Source: UBA4660 sp034408895
Lineage (GTDB): Bacteria; Bacteroidota; Bacteroidia; Flavobacteriales_D; Sanyastnellaceae
Assembly (NCBI GenBank): GCA_034408895.1
Contig: JAWXCI010000030.1
Span: forward strand, 77,386 to 141,385
Length of the DNA: 64,000 nucleotides
Direction: 5' to 3'
The notes under the pieces are model-generated. The model had not been told where the DNA came from. It made no database searches and worked only from the letters and a program-made list of their open reading frames with translations. Every line of letters starts with the position of its first letter. The first letter of the stretch is position 1. This document shows positions 9,627-18,461 of this stretch, piece by piece. The translations under genes and the position numbers were made by a program.

Positions 9627-10026
9627 AGTGTTTTTTCTTAAGTTGACAGAAACAAATGAAAAGGATTTACACAAATGAAAATATTTTTTTTTTCTTGCGG
9701 GAGGTTCCAAATTTTCGCTTAGTTACGCAACGCGAAGTTCACTTGAACGAAATTTCCACTGAGTGAGAACTAAAATTTTGAACATCATCTTTTTAGGTAT
9801 GCTGCAATCCATCATTCACGCATCGATGCCAAACTCCGCAAGTTCGCATGAAAATTTTTTCATGAACAGACATGTCAAAAATTTTTCAAAGTCAAGCGCT
9901 GAAAACTTTTTTTTTCGCTTGATGTCCCATTCATTTGCTGCCTTGTTTGAACCTTGACTACATCAGTCATCAACACCGAAAGAAATTACACCCGTTATTA
10001 ACCCTAGCAAAATTCTGACTTAACAA
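9627..10026. other. 400-base AT-rich gap upstream of dnaA
   Basis: No gene is seen here. The stretch is rich in A and T runs and contains a near-palindrome at about 9848-9865 (CATGAAAA..TTTTCATG) and a small inverted repeat TCAAGCG..CGCTTGA near 9891-9922. I searched by eye for DnaA boxes (TTATNCACA and close variants) on both strands and found no cluster, so the origin of replication cannot be placed here. The region must hold the divergent promoters of the thioesterase and dnaA. Confidence 0.5.
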
Positions 10027-11457
10027 ATGATCAAAGATCACAACCAGGTTTGGCAACAGTGCCTTCAAGTCATCAAAGACAATGTAAGCACACAAGCGCA
10101 CAAAACCTGGTTCGAACCCATCAAACCGGTAAAGCTCGAGCAGGATGTGTTGACTATCCAGGTGCCTTCTCAGTTCTTTTATGAGTGGCTGGAAGAACAC
10201 TACGTATCACTTCTCAAAAAAATAATCCGCAAAGAACTGGGCAGCGATGGCCGGCTGGAGTATTCCATTATAATGGAGAACAGCGTGAGTAACGGCAGTC
10301 CTTACACAGTAAAAGTTCCAACCAGCAACCGCAAGACAGTGAAGAACGCGCCTGTGAACATGCCGCTGGACCTTGGCGAAACACCCATCAGGAATCCATT
10401 CATCATTCCCGGATTGAGAAAAATAAACGTGGACTCTAACCTGAATCCCAACTATTCGTTCGAGAATTTTATTGAAGGCGACTGCAACCGGCTGGCCCGC
10501 AGTGCAGGCTATGCAGTGGCGAACAAACCAGGAGGCACTGCTTTCAACCCACTACTTATTTATGGTGGCGTGGGCTTAGGAAAAACACATCTCGCGCATG
10601 CCATAGGCATTGACATCAAGAACAAGTTTCCCGATAAAACGGTTCTTTATGTCAGTAGCGAAAAATTTACGCACCAGTTTATTGATGCAGTGAAAAACAA
10701 TTCAGTGAACGACTTCTCGCACTTCTATCAATTGATGGATGTACTCATTATTGATGATGTCCAGTTCTTTAGCGGTAAAGAAAAAACGCAGGATATTTTT
10801 TTCCACATCTTCAACAGCCTGCACCAAACCAACCGGCAGATTGTGCTCACCAGCGACAAGCCACCTGTGGAGATGCAGGGAGTAGAGCAACGTCTGTTGT
10901 CACGTTTCAAATGGGGATTGAGTGCCGACCTCCAGATACCGAACCTCGAAACACGCATGGCCATACTGCAGAAGAAAATGTATGCTGATGGAATTGAAAT
11001 GCCGCATGATGTGATCGAATACCTTGCGTACAGCATCACCACCAATGTGCGCGAACTGGAAGGCGCATTCATTTCACTCATTGCTCAATCATCGCTCAAC
11101 AAAAAAGCAGTGAACCTGGAACTTGCCAAGCAGATGATTGACAAGTTTGTGAAGAACACAGCCCGCGAAGTTTCCATTGACTACATACAAAAAGTGGTAT
11201 GCGATTATTTCGATCTGCCGATTGAATTGCTTAAGAGCAAAACACGCAAGCGCGAAATTGTTCAGGCCAGACAAATTGCAATGTTCTTTGCAAAGCGAAT
11301 GACAAAGAGCAGCCTTGCCAGCATTGGTGCACACTGCGGAGGAAAAGACCACGCGACAGTTCTCCATGCATGCCGCACGGTAAACAACCTCCAGGAAACT
11401 GATAAACATTTCAGGAAATACCTCGATGATCTTGAAAAGAAACTCAGCATTGCTTAA
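10027..11457 (+). CDS. dnaA: Chromosomal replication initiator DnaA
   Basis: DnaA binds origin DnaA boxes, forms an ATP-dependent filament and opens the duplex. All four domains are visible in 476 residues: the N-terminal helical domain (1-85), a variable linker (86-135), the AAA+ domain with Walker A GGVGLGKTH (180-188) and Walker B LIIDDVQ (240-246), and the C-terminal helix-turn-helix with the signature CGGKDHATVLHACRTV near 435-455. The start ATG gives the usual Bacteroidota N-terminus (MIKDHNQVW). A hairpin terminator follows, then the phosphatase gene. Confidence 0.98.
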   Translation: MIKDHNQVWQQCLQVIKDNVSTQAHKTWFEPIKPVKLEQDVLTIQVPSQFFYEWLEEHYVSLLKKIIRKELGSDGRLEYSIIMENSVSNGSPYTVKVPTSNRKTVKNAPVNMPLDLGETPIRNPFIIPGLRKINVDSNLNPNYSFENFIEGDCNRLARSAGYAVANKPGGTAFNPLLIYGGVGLGKTHLAHAIGIDIKNKFPDKTVLYVSSEKFTHQFIDAVKNNSVNDFSHFYQLMDVLIIDDVQFFSGKEKTQDIFFHIFNSLHQTNRQIVLTSDKPPVEMQGVEQRLLSRFKWGLSADLQIPNLETRMAILQKKMYADGIEMPHDVIEYLAYSITTNVRELEGAFISLIAQSSLNKKAVNLELAKQMIDKFVKNTAREVSIDYIQKVVCDYFDLPIELLKSKTRKREIVQARQIAMFFAKRMTKSSLASIGAHCGGKDHATVLHACRTVNNLQETDKHFRKYLDDLEKKLSIA

Positions 11458-11479
11458 TGCTGATTAACCAAAACCGAAA

Positions 11480-11512
11480 GAACCCCTGTGATAAAGTCGC
11501 GGGGGTTTTTTC
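11480..11512 (+). terminator. Rho-independent terminator after dnaA
   Basis: AACCCC at 11481-11486 pairs with GGGGTT at 11502-11507 and is followed by a run of T. It lies 23 bases after the dnaA stop and 12 bases before the phosphatase start, so it should reduce dnaA read-through. Confidence 0.8.
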
Positions 11513-11523
11513 TTTGAATCGGA

Positions 11524-12003
11524 ATGAAAGAGAAGAAAAAAATCCTAATGGTCTGCCTCGGCAACATCTGTCGCTCTCCCATGGCTGAGGGAATACTCAG
11601 GCATAAAGTTCATGAAGCCGGATTGGACATTGAAATTGATTCAGCCGGAACAAGCAACCAACACCGGAACCAGCATCCGGACTGGAGGGCGGTGAAGTGC
11701 CTAAACATTTATGGTATTGATATTTCAAAACTTCGCGCAAGACAGTTTAACAAAAAAGATTTTGAAGCGTTCGATATCCTATTCACCATGGATAAATCGA
11801 ACCATGAAAATGTGTTGAAACTTTCATCAGCAGAAACAGACCGCGCAAAAGTGAAAATGCTGTTGAACGAATATTATGCAGACAAGAATATGGAAGTACC
11901 CGATCCGTGGTTTGGTGAGATGGATGGATTTCATGCAGTGTACCATTTGCTCAATGATGCTTGTGATGCGCTGATTGAAAAACTAAAACAAAACGAACTA
12001 TGA
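11524..12003 (+). CDS. Low-molecular-weight protein-tyrosine phosphatase
   Basis: The protein is 159 residues, the family's normal size. The P-loop is CLGNICRS with nucleophile Cys11 and Arg17 (C-x5-R), and VPDPWFG in the C-terminal third supplies the general-acid aspartate. The enzyme is cytoplasmic; relatives dephosphorylate tyrosine kinases such as Wzc or arginine-phosphorylated proteins. A Wzc-type kinase is encoded 36 kb away in this window, but the link is only a possibility. The stop overlaps the following methylase gene by four bases. Confidence 0.95.
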   Translation: MKEKKKILMVCLGNICRSPMAEGILRHKVHEAGLDIEIDSAGTSNQHRNQHPDWRAVKCLNIYGIDISKLRARQFNKKDFEAFDILFTMDKSNHENVLKLSSAETDRAKVKMLLNEYYADKNMEVPDPWFGEMDGFHAVYHLLNDACDALIEKLKQNEL

Positions 12004-12707
12004 AAAAAGGAAACCTCTACCTCGTGCCCTCATCGTTGGGAAGTGAACACCCCACAGATTTTGTTCCGCCCGCTGTGCATGAAGTCGTGAACCGTGTAAA
12101 TCATTTTGTGGTGGAAGATGAAAAAACTGCACGAAGATTTTTGCGGAGCATCGGCATGAAAAGACCTTTTGAAGAACTTTCCATGAACGCACTCAACGAA
12201 CACACTTCGCTGGAAAATTTATTATCACTTCTTCAACCCGCACTCAAAGGCGAAGACATTGCTCTGATGAGCGATGCCGGTTGTCCGGCAGTGGCGGATC
12301 CGGGAAGTGAGCTTGTAAAGTTTGCACACGAAAACAAGGTGCGAGTGATTCCGCTACCTGGTCCTTCATCCATTTTGCTTTCATTGATGGCCAGCGGCCT
12401 CAACGGGCAGTCATTTGCATTCACCGGTTATTTGCCCAAGGACAGAAGCGATCGAATAAAAAAACTTAAGCACCTGGAAAACTATGCAATAACTTCAGGC
12501 CAATCGCAACTTTTCATGGACACTCCTTATCGCAATATGAATGTGCTGGAAGACATTTTGGCGAACATGCGCCCCACCACTTCGCTTTGCATCGCCAGCA
12601 ACATCAATTGCCCAAATGAATTTATCAGAACCAAAACAATTGGTGACTGGAAAGAACAATTGCCTGCGCTGGAAAAGAAGCCGTGCATTTTTGTATTGGG
12701 AAAATAA
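12000..12707 (+). CDS. Tetrapyrrole-methylase-fold SAM methyltransferase (RsmI-related)
   Basis: The 235-residue protein has the fold of RsmI and precorrin methylases. The glycine-rich SAM-site segment is ALMSDAGCPAVADPGSELV, followed by RVIPLPGPSSILLSLMASG, both hallmarks of RsmI-type enzymes, which methylate the ribose of 16S rRNA C1402. The N-terminus (LYLVPSSLG) differs from the canonical RsmI VVATPIGN start. It is the shorter variant common beside the phosphatase gene in Bacteroidota, so rRNA methylation is inferred. It is translationally coupled to the phosphatase (ATGA overlap). A hairpin lies between it and the convergent gene downstream. Confidence 0.85.
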   Translation: MKKGNLYLVPSSLGSEHPTDFVPPAVHEVVNRVNHFVVEDEKTARRFLRSIGMKRPFEELSMNALNEHTSLENLLSLLQPALKGEDIALMSDAGCPAVADPGSELVKFAHENKVRVIPLPGPSSILLSLMASGLNGQSFAFTGYLPKDRSDRIKKLKHLENYAITSGQSQLFMDTPYRNMNVLEDILANMRPTTSLCIASNINCPNEFIRTKTIGDWKEQLPALEKKPCIFVLGK

Positions 12708-12720
12708 TTATTGGTTTCGT

Positions 12721-12752
12721 GTTCCGAGTGCCCTGAACCCGAAACTCGGAAC
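12721..12752. repeat. GTTCCGAGT/ACTCGGAAC hairpin between convergent genes
   Basis: Perfect 9-base arms GTTCCGAGT (12721-12729) and ACTCGGAAC (12744-12752) flank a 14-base loop containing GAACCCGAAA. It fills the 54-base gap between two convergent genes. A closely related element sits at 30414-30438, also between convergent genes. It may act as a two-way terminator, but there is no T-run, and a dispersed repeat is the better reading. Confidence 0.6.
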
Positions 12753-12761
12753 CAGAAGCAG

Positions 12762-14174
12762 CTACCAACTCGCACAGGGAATTGTTTTCCCGCCTTTCTT
12801 CTGGAACATTGGCTTCTTTACTTTTTTCTCCTTGCATTTCCAATGGCGGAACATGGTGTATTTGATGTTGAAATAAATGTCGGCCCCGTATATATTTTGA
12901 TTCAGCATCCAACCAAGATTGTCGGAACCAATGATGATGCTGTTCAACCGCAACATCAAACCCATTTGCGGTTTCTGGAATTCGTAAAGGGACAGTGGGA
13001 GTGAGATTTCGAAACGTCTTATTTCATAACGCGGTGCCACCCCGATGGAGGATGCGCGTTGCACTCCCAGGCTTGCTCTTCGAGGCAAGCCAATCATGAT
13101 GGTGCCATACACATAAAAATTGTAAGGCAAACTGTAATCCAATTGCGCACTGAAACCCGTGGGGAGTTTCATCCGGAAAACATCTTCCTTACTGTTTGTT
13201 TCCACAAGATGAAAATTGTTGTTGAAGATGGTGTCGAGGTCAGCCACTTCATCGGCAGCAACGCCCTGGTAATTTTCCCATTCGCTTTGTTCGGTTTCAT
13301 CAAACACATTTCTGAAAAAGGGCCCCTTGTATTTAATCGAACCAATATCAATCAATGAAAATCCAAGGCGGTATTTGTAACTACCATCCGTACATGGAGA
13401 ATGCGGGGTGTATTCACTCACATTCCTGTTGGTCTTCTTGAATGTGACGCCAAGGTCCAAACCAAAACCTCTACCACTCTTCCATGCCGGTTCATTGAAT
13501 CCATACTCACCGCGAAAAATATATGTCTCCATGTTGGATGAATCAAGCACGGTGTAATTCCATTCATCCAGCCGCAGTCCTACACCCGCAATTCCCATCA
13601 ATCTTTTGATTGTAATTCCGCCCATAGTGAGCATATCAGGTTTGCGGTTTATGATGGTGGAATACGTTCCGCCAAACTCAAACCAGCCCAAACCATTGGC
13701 TCGCATATCACGCACGGTGTGATTGATTCCCATTTGCTCGCGGTACTGGAAACTTTCCGTGATGTAGTAACCGAGGCTAAGTGGAATGCCGCGCACATCG
13801 GCAACAGCCCTAAGTCCTGTGTAGATCCCAAAAGCATGTTGTCTCCAGTTGAAGGTGATGGAAGGGCCGTGCACCATTGCATCAGCATAAGCATTGTATG
13901 GAGCATTTTGCCTCGCGTACAAGGGTTCTCCAATTTCTGAAAGAGCGGAAAGTGAAAATTTATTTCCGGGCAGGTAAGCGAAATTGTTTCGTGCAAAGGC
14001 CGCAAGCCCTATCAGGTTGAAATCAATGAATGCCCTCGAATCGCAAATGGAGGATGGGTTGATGAGAACAGTGTTTGCCGGTGCATGGGTGCTGCCCGCA
14101 ATACCAAGATTGTCTTGTGCTTCAAGTCCTGAAACAAGAACAATTAGAACAACTATAAGAAACTGCTTAATCAA
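12762..14174 (-). CDS. DUF5723-type outer-membrane beta-barrel protein
   Basis: The frame encodes 470 residues with a signal peptide (MIKQFLIVVLIVLVSGLEAQ, the first residue from a TTG codon at 14174; no ATG is available nearby). Alternating aromatic/polar strands and repeated short beta segments (WFEFGGTYSTIINRKPD, GFGLDLGVTFKKTNRNVSEY, YKYRLGFSLIDIGSIKYKGPF) fit an outer-membrane barrel. The arrangement fits the Bacteroidota family DUF5723, whose function is unknown. The barrel ends near residue 450 with YFNIKYTMF, and a lysine-rich tail (KCKEKKVKKPMFQKK) follows. It is the last gene of a minus-strand run downstream of the FKBP pair. Confidence 0.7.
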   Translation of the reverse strand: MIKQFLIVVLIVLVSGLEAQDNLGIAGSTHAPANTVLINPSSICDSRAFIDFNLIGLAAFARNNFAYLPGNKFSLSALSEIGEPLYARQNAPYNAYADAMVHGPSITFNWRQHAFGIYTGLRAVADVRGIPLSLGYYITESFQYREQMGINHTVRDMRANGLGWFEFGGTYSTIINRKPDMLTMGGITIKRLMGIAGVGLRLDEWNYTVLDSSNMETYIFRGEYGFNEPAWKSGRGFGLDLGVTFKKTNRNVSEYTPHSPCTDGSYKYRLGFSLIDIGSIKYKGPFFRNVFDETEQSEWENYQGVAADEVADLDTIFNNNFHLVETNSKEDVFRMKLPTGFSAQLDYSLPYNFYVYGTIMIGLPRRASLGVQRASSIGVAPRYEIRRFEISLPLSLYEFQKPQMGLMLRLNSIIIGSDNLGWMLNQNIYGADIYFNIKYTMFRHWKCKEKKVKKPMFQKKGGKTIPCASW

Positions 14175-14240
14175 AAGGGGGGATTGAAAACGGCTTCGTG
14201 ATACGAATATCAGGAGAAACAGTTCGCTGGTCAGGATATT

Positions 14241-15140
14241 TTATTCTGTCCTTTTCACATCTACTACGTGAACATCAAAATAGACGGGTGTGCGCGGAGG
14301 GATGATGCCGGTGCTGGAGCCTTGTTCGCCAAAAGCAAGACTCGATGGCATGTAGATTCGTGCACGTTGGCCTTCACACATCTTGGTGAGTCCGAATTGA
14401 AGACCGCCTACAAGCTGACCGGGTTTGCCAAATTCGAATTGCATTTCGGTAGTAGAATCCACTTGAGTGCCGTTCAATAAATGGGTGGTGTATGTGATGA
14501 AGATATTGTCACCAACTTCTACGGAATCACCTGGTGTGGTGAGCATACGATTCAAAAGCACTTTACCATATTGTTCAAACAAGCCTTGCTGATTGTTTGT
14601 TGCCAAAGTAGATTTCGAAATGGCTTCAACTTCATCCATTCTTCCTGATTGACACTGCTCAATCAGATGGTCGAGATATTCGTCCTGCGAATACGTTCCA
14701 GTTATAAGTACATTCACTTGCATGTAAACATTTTGCAGAGAATCAAGATTGAACAGGTTGTTGAACAGAGGGAAATAATTCGAACTTACTTCTAGCCAAT
14801 ATGAAACACTGTCGCTTTCGTGAAGCGACATAAAGTCATTGTAAAATGAACATGGGTCGTTGGTGTTTTCATCACAAGGAAGAAGAACCTTTTCCACACG
14901 AACTAACTTTTCGCCAAAAGCAATTGTATCTCCGGCTTCCGTCAAAGTCAAATGTTCAATTTCCAGAATATCTGAATGCCTGATTGTTGCAGTGTTCTCA
15001 CCAAACGAATGCAGTTTCTTCCAAAGCCCTTGATTGATTTTGCTATAACCCGGATATTTCTCCGGCCAGAAAAAGTAAACAGCAAACACACAAATAAAAA
15101 GCGCAATAGCACCGAACGTAATTTTCTTCCACGGTTTCAT
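14241..15140 (-). CDS. Membrane-anchored FKBP-type peptidyl-prolyl isomerase
   Basis: The protein is 299 residues with one N-terminal membrane helix (about 8-25), a roughly 150-residue linker domain without recognisable motif, and a C-terminal FKBP domain from about residue 200. The FKBP core is visible: GDNIFITYTTHLLNGTQVDST, FEFGKPGQLVGGLQFGLTKMCEGQRARIYMPSSLAFGEQG and IIPPRTPVYFDVHVVDV. FKBPs isomerise Xaa-Pro bonds; this one should act in the periplasm. Its start is 1 base after the stop of the second FKBP gene, so the pair forms an operon with nrnA. Confidence 0.92.
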   Translation of the reverse strand: MKPWKKITFGAIALFICVFAVYFFWPEKYPGYSKINQGLWKKLHSFGENTATIRHSDILEIEHLTLTEAGDTIAFGEKLVRVEKVLLPCDENTNDPCSFYNDFMSLHESDSVSYWLEVSSNYFPLFNNLFNLDSLQNVYMQVNVLITGTYSQDEYLDHLIEQCQSGRMDEVEAISKSTLATNNQQGLFEQYGKVLLNRMLTTPGDSVEVGDNIFITYTTHLLNGTQVDSTTEMQFEFGKPGQLVGGLQFGLTKMCEGQRARIYMPSSLAFGEQGSSTGIIPPRTPVYFDVHVVDVKRTE

Positions 15141-15141
15141 A

Positions 15142-15657
15142 TCAGTTCAGTGCAAGAAGTTGGATGTCGTAAACAAGAGATGCGTCACGAGGAATTTTTG
15201 CGGAGTCGCCCGTGAGGCCGAATGCAAGATGTGATGGAAGGATCACTTTCGCTTTATCACCTACACGCATCAGTTGCACCATTTCATGCAAGCCTGTTTC
15301 AACATTGTCCTGCCCTATAACAAACGTTCCGGGATTGTTTTCATCAGCACGATAACATTCGGTTCCATCAAAAAGAGTGATCACGTATTTGAGTGAAGCA
15401 CGTTTGCCAAGTGTGGCTTGTTCTCCTCCACCATCTTCATAAATCCAATAATGCAAACCTGAACTGGTCTCCTGCATCGGCCATTTATTTTCAGTGATGA
15501 ATTCTTTGATGCGCAATGTTTCATCAGCGTGCTTCTTCTTATTGGCTTCGATAAGGTGGGCCTGCACATCGGTGTAATGGCCGGGCACATCCTTTTTCTC
15601 GGAGCAGCCATTGCAACCTGCCAAAACCAGGACACAGCAAAGTATTAAATGCTTCAT
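15142..15657 (-). CDS. FKBP-type peptidyl-prolyl isomerase lipoprotein (GldI-like)
   Basis: From the ATG at 15657 the protein is 171 residues with a lipobox LVLAGC (Cys15), so it is a lipoprotein. The FKBP domain covers roughly residues 75-171 (ASLKYVITLFDGTEC, TFVIGQDNVETGLHEMVQLMRVGDKAKVILPSHLAFG, IPRDASLVYDIQLLALN). Size and lipobox match GldI-like isomerases that assist folding of gliding or T9SS proteins, but not all members are GldI. The start overlaps the nrnA stop by four bases. The open frame extends upstream but lacks a signal peptide there, which decided the start. Confidence 0.9.
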   Translation of the reverse strand: MKHLILCCVLVLAGCNGCSEKKDVPGHYTDVQAHLIEANKKKHADETLRIKEFITENKWPMQETSSGLHYWIYEDGGGEQATLGKRASLKYVITLFDGTECYRADENNPGTFVIGQDNVETGLHEMVQLMRVGDKAKVILPSHLAFGLTGDSAKIPRDASLVYDIQLLALN

Positions 15658-16682
15658 GAGTTGATGATGGATGATGAGAGTGAACGCGCCTGCTGTCGGA
15701 AAGTGTTGAGTGTGTTTTCCAAAGTGTCCGTTGAACTTCCGCCTGCAGCATTTACATGACCACCGCCTTTCCAACCTTCTCGTGCAAGTTGGTTCACATC
15801 GAACGATGACTTCGAGCGGAACGAAATTTTTATCTCGTTGTTTCCTTCCCGAAAAAAGGCAGCGAGCTTTATTCCCTTAACCGACAATGCCTGATTGGCC
15901 AATCCTTCCGTATCGCCTGGCCTGTAGTTGAAGCGTTTCAATTCATCCTGTGTAAGTGAGATAATGGCGGTGGCACAATCCTCCATCACTTCAAGTTTTT
16001 CATTGAGTGCATATCCCATCAGTTTCAAACGGTCTTTCGGATTGGTATCAAAAATTTCACGATGAATCTGTGCATGGTCTACTCCTCTTTCGATCAAATT
16101 CGCAGCTATCAAATGGGTTTCAGCAGTTACTGCTGGAAAACGAAATGAGCCGCTGTCAGTCATGATGCCGCAGTAAAGACATTCGCCCGTGTAGGGATCA
16201 ATTCTTTCCTTCTCGCCAAGCCACACTATAAACTTGTACAGCATTTCGCAGGTGCTGCAACTTGCAGTGTCGCTGTAAATCACTTTGGCAAACTGTTCGG
16301 GTTGCTGGTGATGATCAACAAGAATAAAATCCGCTTTTGCATTGCGAAGTCCGTTCTCCATATCTCCGGTGCGCGACAGGTGGTTGTGGTCAAGCATAAA
16401 AATCAAGTCGGCATCAGCGACTATTGCTTCCGCCTTTTCCTTATGATGAAAGTGCACCACAATTTCATCGCATCCCTTCATCCACTGGAGGTATTCTGGT
16501 ATGTCATCGGGAACAATCACTGTTGTTTTTTTCCCCATGCTTTTCAAAACAAGATAAAGTGCAAGGCTGCTCCCTATTGCATCGCCATCCGGTGATTTAT
16601 GCGTAGTAATAACGATGCTTTTCGCTTCGCTTATGAGTTGTTTTGCTTTGGCAACCTGCCCTGCGTTGAGTGATAATGACAT
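15654..16682 (-). CDS. nrnA: Bifunctional oligoribonuclease / 3'-phosphoadenosine-5'-phosphate phosphatase, DHH family
   Basis: NrnA degrades 2-5 nucleotide RNAs and dephosphorylates pAp in the cytoplasm. The ATG at 16682 gives 342 residues beginning MSLSLNAGQVAKAKQLI. The DHH catalytic domain shows THKSPDGDAIGSSLAL, ADLIFMLDHN and VDHHQQP. The DHHA1 domain ends with the substrate-binding GGGHVNAAGG. All metal ligands appear present. It leads a three-gene minus-strand operon with two FKBP genes. The 207-base gap to the divergent DUF6702 gene should contain both promoters; no clear consensus was seen. Confidence 0.93.
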   Translation of the reverse strand: MSLSLNAGQVAKAKQLISEAKSIVITTHKSPDGDAIGSSLALYLVLKSMGKKTTVIVPDDIPEYLQWMKGCDEIVVHFHHKEKAEAIVADADLIFMLDHNHLSRTGDMENGLRNAKADFILVDHHQQPEQFAKVIYSDTASCSTCEMLYKFIVWLGEKERIDPYTGECLYCGIMTDSGSFRFPAVTAETHLIAANLIERGVDHAQIHREIFDTNPKDRLKLMGYALNEKLEVMEDCATAIISLTQDELKRFNYRPGDTEGLANQALSVKGIKLAAFFREGNNEIKISFRSKSSFDVNQLAREGWKGGGHVNAAGGSSTDTLENTLNTFRQQARSLSSSIINS

Positions 16683-16889
16683 GTGGGCAAATGTAGAAGT
16701 GGGGTTGGAATGCGTGTAAAACAGCGAGGCGATTGCATTCTGAATCATTAGAACAGCCTTCATCTGCTAATGCGCAGATACCACAGGCGATGTTGTTGAC
16801 TCCGCACTGATATGAATCCCATAAATACCTAATGCGATAGCCTTGAATAAAACAGCCCTAAACTTGCCAACTAATAAATATTGGATTTC

Positions 16890-17375
16890 ATGCGCTGGAC
16901 ATTGCTCTTCTTACTTCCCTTTTTAGCCTTCACCCTTCACAAATACTATGTGAGTAACACAGTGATTGAACACAACATACGCACTCAATCCCTGGAGATT
17001 GTAATCAAGGTTTTTGCAGATGATTTCGAGATGGCATTGGGCGGCACCGAAAAAAATCCATTGCGGCTGGGCGATGAACGCGAGGTGCCCAACGCGAATC
17101 AATTGATTGAAGAATACATCATCACGAATTTCAAAGTGGAGCTGGACGACCGCCCCACGCTTCTCCATTTCATCGGGAAGGAAATTGAAGGCGAGCAGGT
17201 GGTGTGCTATGCAGAAATTTATTCGGTGGTAGATTTCAAAGTCCTCACCGTTTTCAATACTCTTTTAGTAAACAAGTATCATGGCCAGAAAAACATTGTG
17301 GATTTGCATGCAGCGGGATGGTCAAAAACCGAAGTGCTGACTGAAGAAAAAACCACAGTTGCTTTCTTCAAGTGA
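16890..17375 (+). CDS. DUF6702-type exported protein
   Basis: From the ATG at 16890 (an in-frame TTG at 16881 is less likely) this is 161 residues with an N-terminal hydrophobic segment LLFLLPFLAF that acts as signal or anchor. LHKYYVSNTVIEHNIRTQSLEIVIKVFADDFE and the C-terminal KNIVDLHAAGWSKTEVLTEEK match the Bacteroidota DUF6702 family, usually found next to metalloproteases or by itself; its function is not known. Endonuclease III starts 1 base after its stop, so they are co-transcribed. Confidence 0.82.
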   Translation: MRWTLLFLLPFLAFTLHKYYVSNTVIEHNIRTQSLEIVIKVFADDFEMALGGTEKNPLRLGDEREVPNANQLIEEYIITNFKVELDDRPTLLHFIGKEIEGEQVVCYAEIYSVVDFKVLTVFNTLLVNKYHGQKNIVDLHAAGWSKTEVLTEEKTTVAFFK

Positions 17376-17376
17376 T

Positions 17377-18006
17377 ATGAAGAAGAAGGAGAAAGTTCAA
17401 TTCATTATTGATGAGCTTGAAAAACTGTATCCTCGCACTTCTGTTCCTCTCAGGCATGAAGATGCTTACACACTATTAGTTGCGGTAGTTCTTTCCGCAC
17501 AATGCACTGATGAACGCGTGAACAAAATCACTCCTCATCTTTTCAGGCTTGCCAGCAATCCGCGGGACATGATGCAACTTTCGGTGAATGCTATTGAGGA
17601 AATCATCAGGCCGTGTGGTTTATCTCCCGCCAAAAGCAAGCACATTCAAGGCTTGTCTAAAATCCTGGTAGAGAAACATGACGGGACAGTACCGCATACT
17701 TTTAATGAACTGGAGGCACTGCCGGGTGTGGGACACAAAACGGCATCAGTAGTTATGGCGCAGGCTTTTGGTGTGCCTGCATTTCCGGTGGACACGCATA
17801 TACATCGGCTGATGACCCGGTGGAAACTCACATCAGGAAAGAATGTGACTGAAACCGAACGCGATGCCAAACGATTGTTCCCCCGTGAACTTTGGAACAA
17901 ACTTCACCTCCAAATCATCTTTTATGGAAGAGAGCATTCTCCGGCAAGAGGCATCAAACCGAAGAACGATTATATCACCATGAAAGTGAATCCGAAAGCA
18001 TTTTAG
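17377..18006 (+). CDS. nth: Endonuclease III, without the C-terminal iron-sulfur cysteines
   Basis: Endonuclease III excises oxidised pyrimidines and nicks the abasic site. The ATG at 17377 gives 209 residues. The helix-hairpin-helix is LPGVGHKTA with the catalytic Lys121, and the catalytic Asp139 is in VDTHIHR. The E. coli enzyme ends with four cysteines (C-x6-C-x2-C-x5-C) that hold a 4Fe-4S cluster. Here the corresponding tail reads FYGREHSPARGIKPKN and no cysteine follows, so the cluster must be absent. Cluster-less Nth homologues are known, so activity is still expected. Confidence 0.93.
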   Translation: MKKKEKVQFIIDELEKLYPRTSVPLRHEDAYTLLVAVVLSAQCTDERVNKITPHLFRLASNPRDMMQLSVNAIEEIIRPCGLSPAKSKHIQGLSKILVEKHDGTVPHTFNELEALPGVGHKTASVVMAQAFGVPAFPVDTHIHRLMTRWKLTSGKNVTETERDAKRLFPRELWNKLHLQIIFYGREHSPARGIKPKNDYITMKVNPKAF

Positions 18007-18176
18007 AAAGGAATTACATTCCGATAGCTATCGTGTTTCATGATCATTTTTGTTTTTGCCCTATAGGTTCTAATCAGATTATCTCTTTAGATGAAGTATT
18101 AAAGAATTGTCCGTATGCCATTAGCCGCATTTAAAACTGATGTGGAACAAAGTTCAATGGCAGAGGCGTGCACTAA

Positions 18177-18371
18177 ATTATTGTAGGACTTTGGAAATTT
18201 ATTGCAGCAAATAATCTTATTTGGGAGAAATCAACAAAAGCATTCAACAGGGTTTATTTTAATGCTGACGGAACAATTGATTATTTTGGCTACAGCTTCA
18301 ACAAAAGCAATGTAAAACCAGCGGATCGGTTATCGCAAGAGAAACCGGCAGATTTAAACCGTCTTTGCTGA
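18177..18371 (+). pseudogene. Gene remnant, C-terminal fragment without a start codon
   Basis: The gap 18007-18461 has no intact gene. From 18177 an open frame of about 64 codons ends in TGA at 18369-18371 and reads LWKFIAANNLIWEKSTKAFN then FNADGTIDYFGYSFNK. The composition is protein-like and differs from its surroundings, but the frame has no ATG, GTG or TTG near its beginning other than a mid-frame TTG-free stretch, and a stop (TAA, 18174) precedes it. I read it as the tail of a deleted gene. No family is recognised. Confidence 0.35.
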
Positions 18372-18461
18372 GATGAAAATCAATCATCCATACCTTCCAT
18401 TAGTGTGAAGCTTGCAACACGCGCTTTCCAAATCAAGGGAAGCACTCATTATCATTGCCCA

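Noticed and set aside
9627..10026. Possible replication origin next to dnaA
   Set aside because: No cluster of DnaA boxes and no clear unwinding element; GC skew cannot be judged by eye. The gap is noted as AT-rich only.
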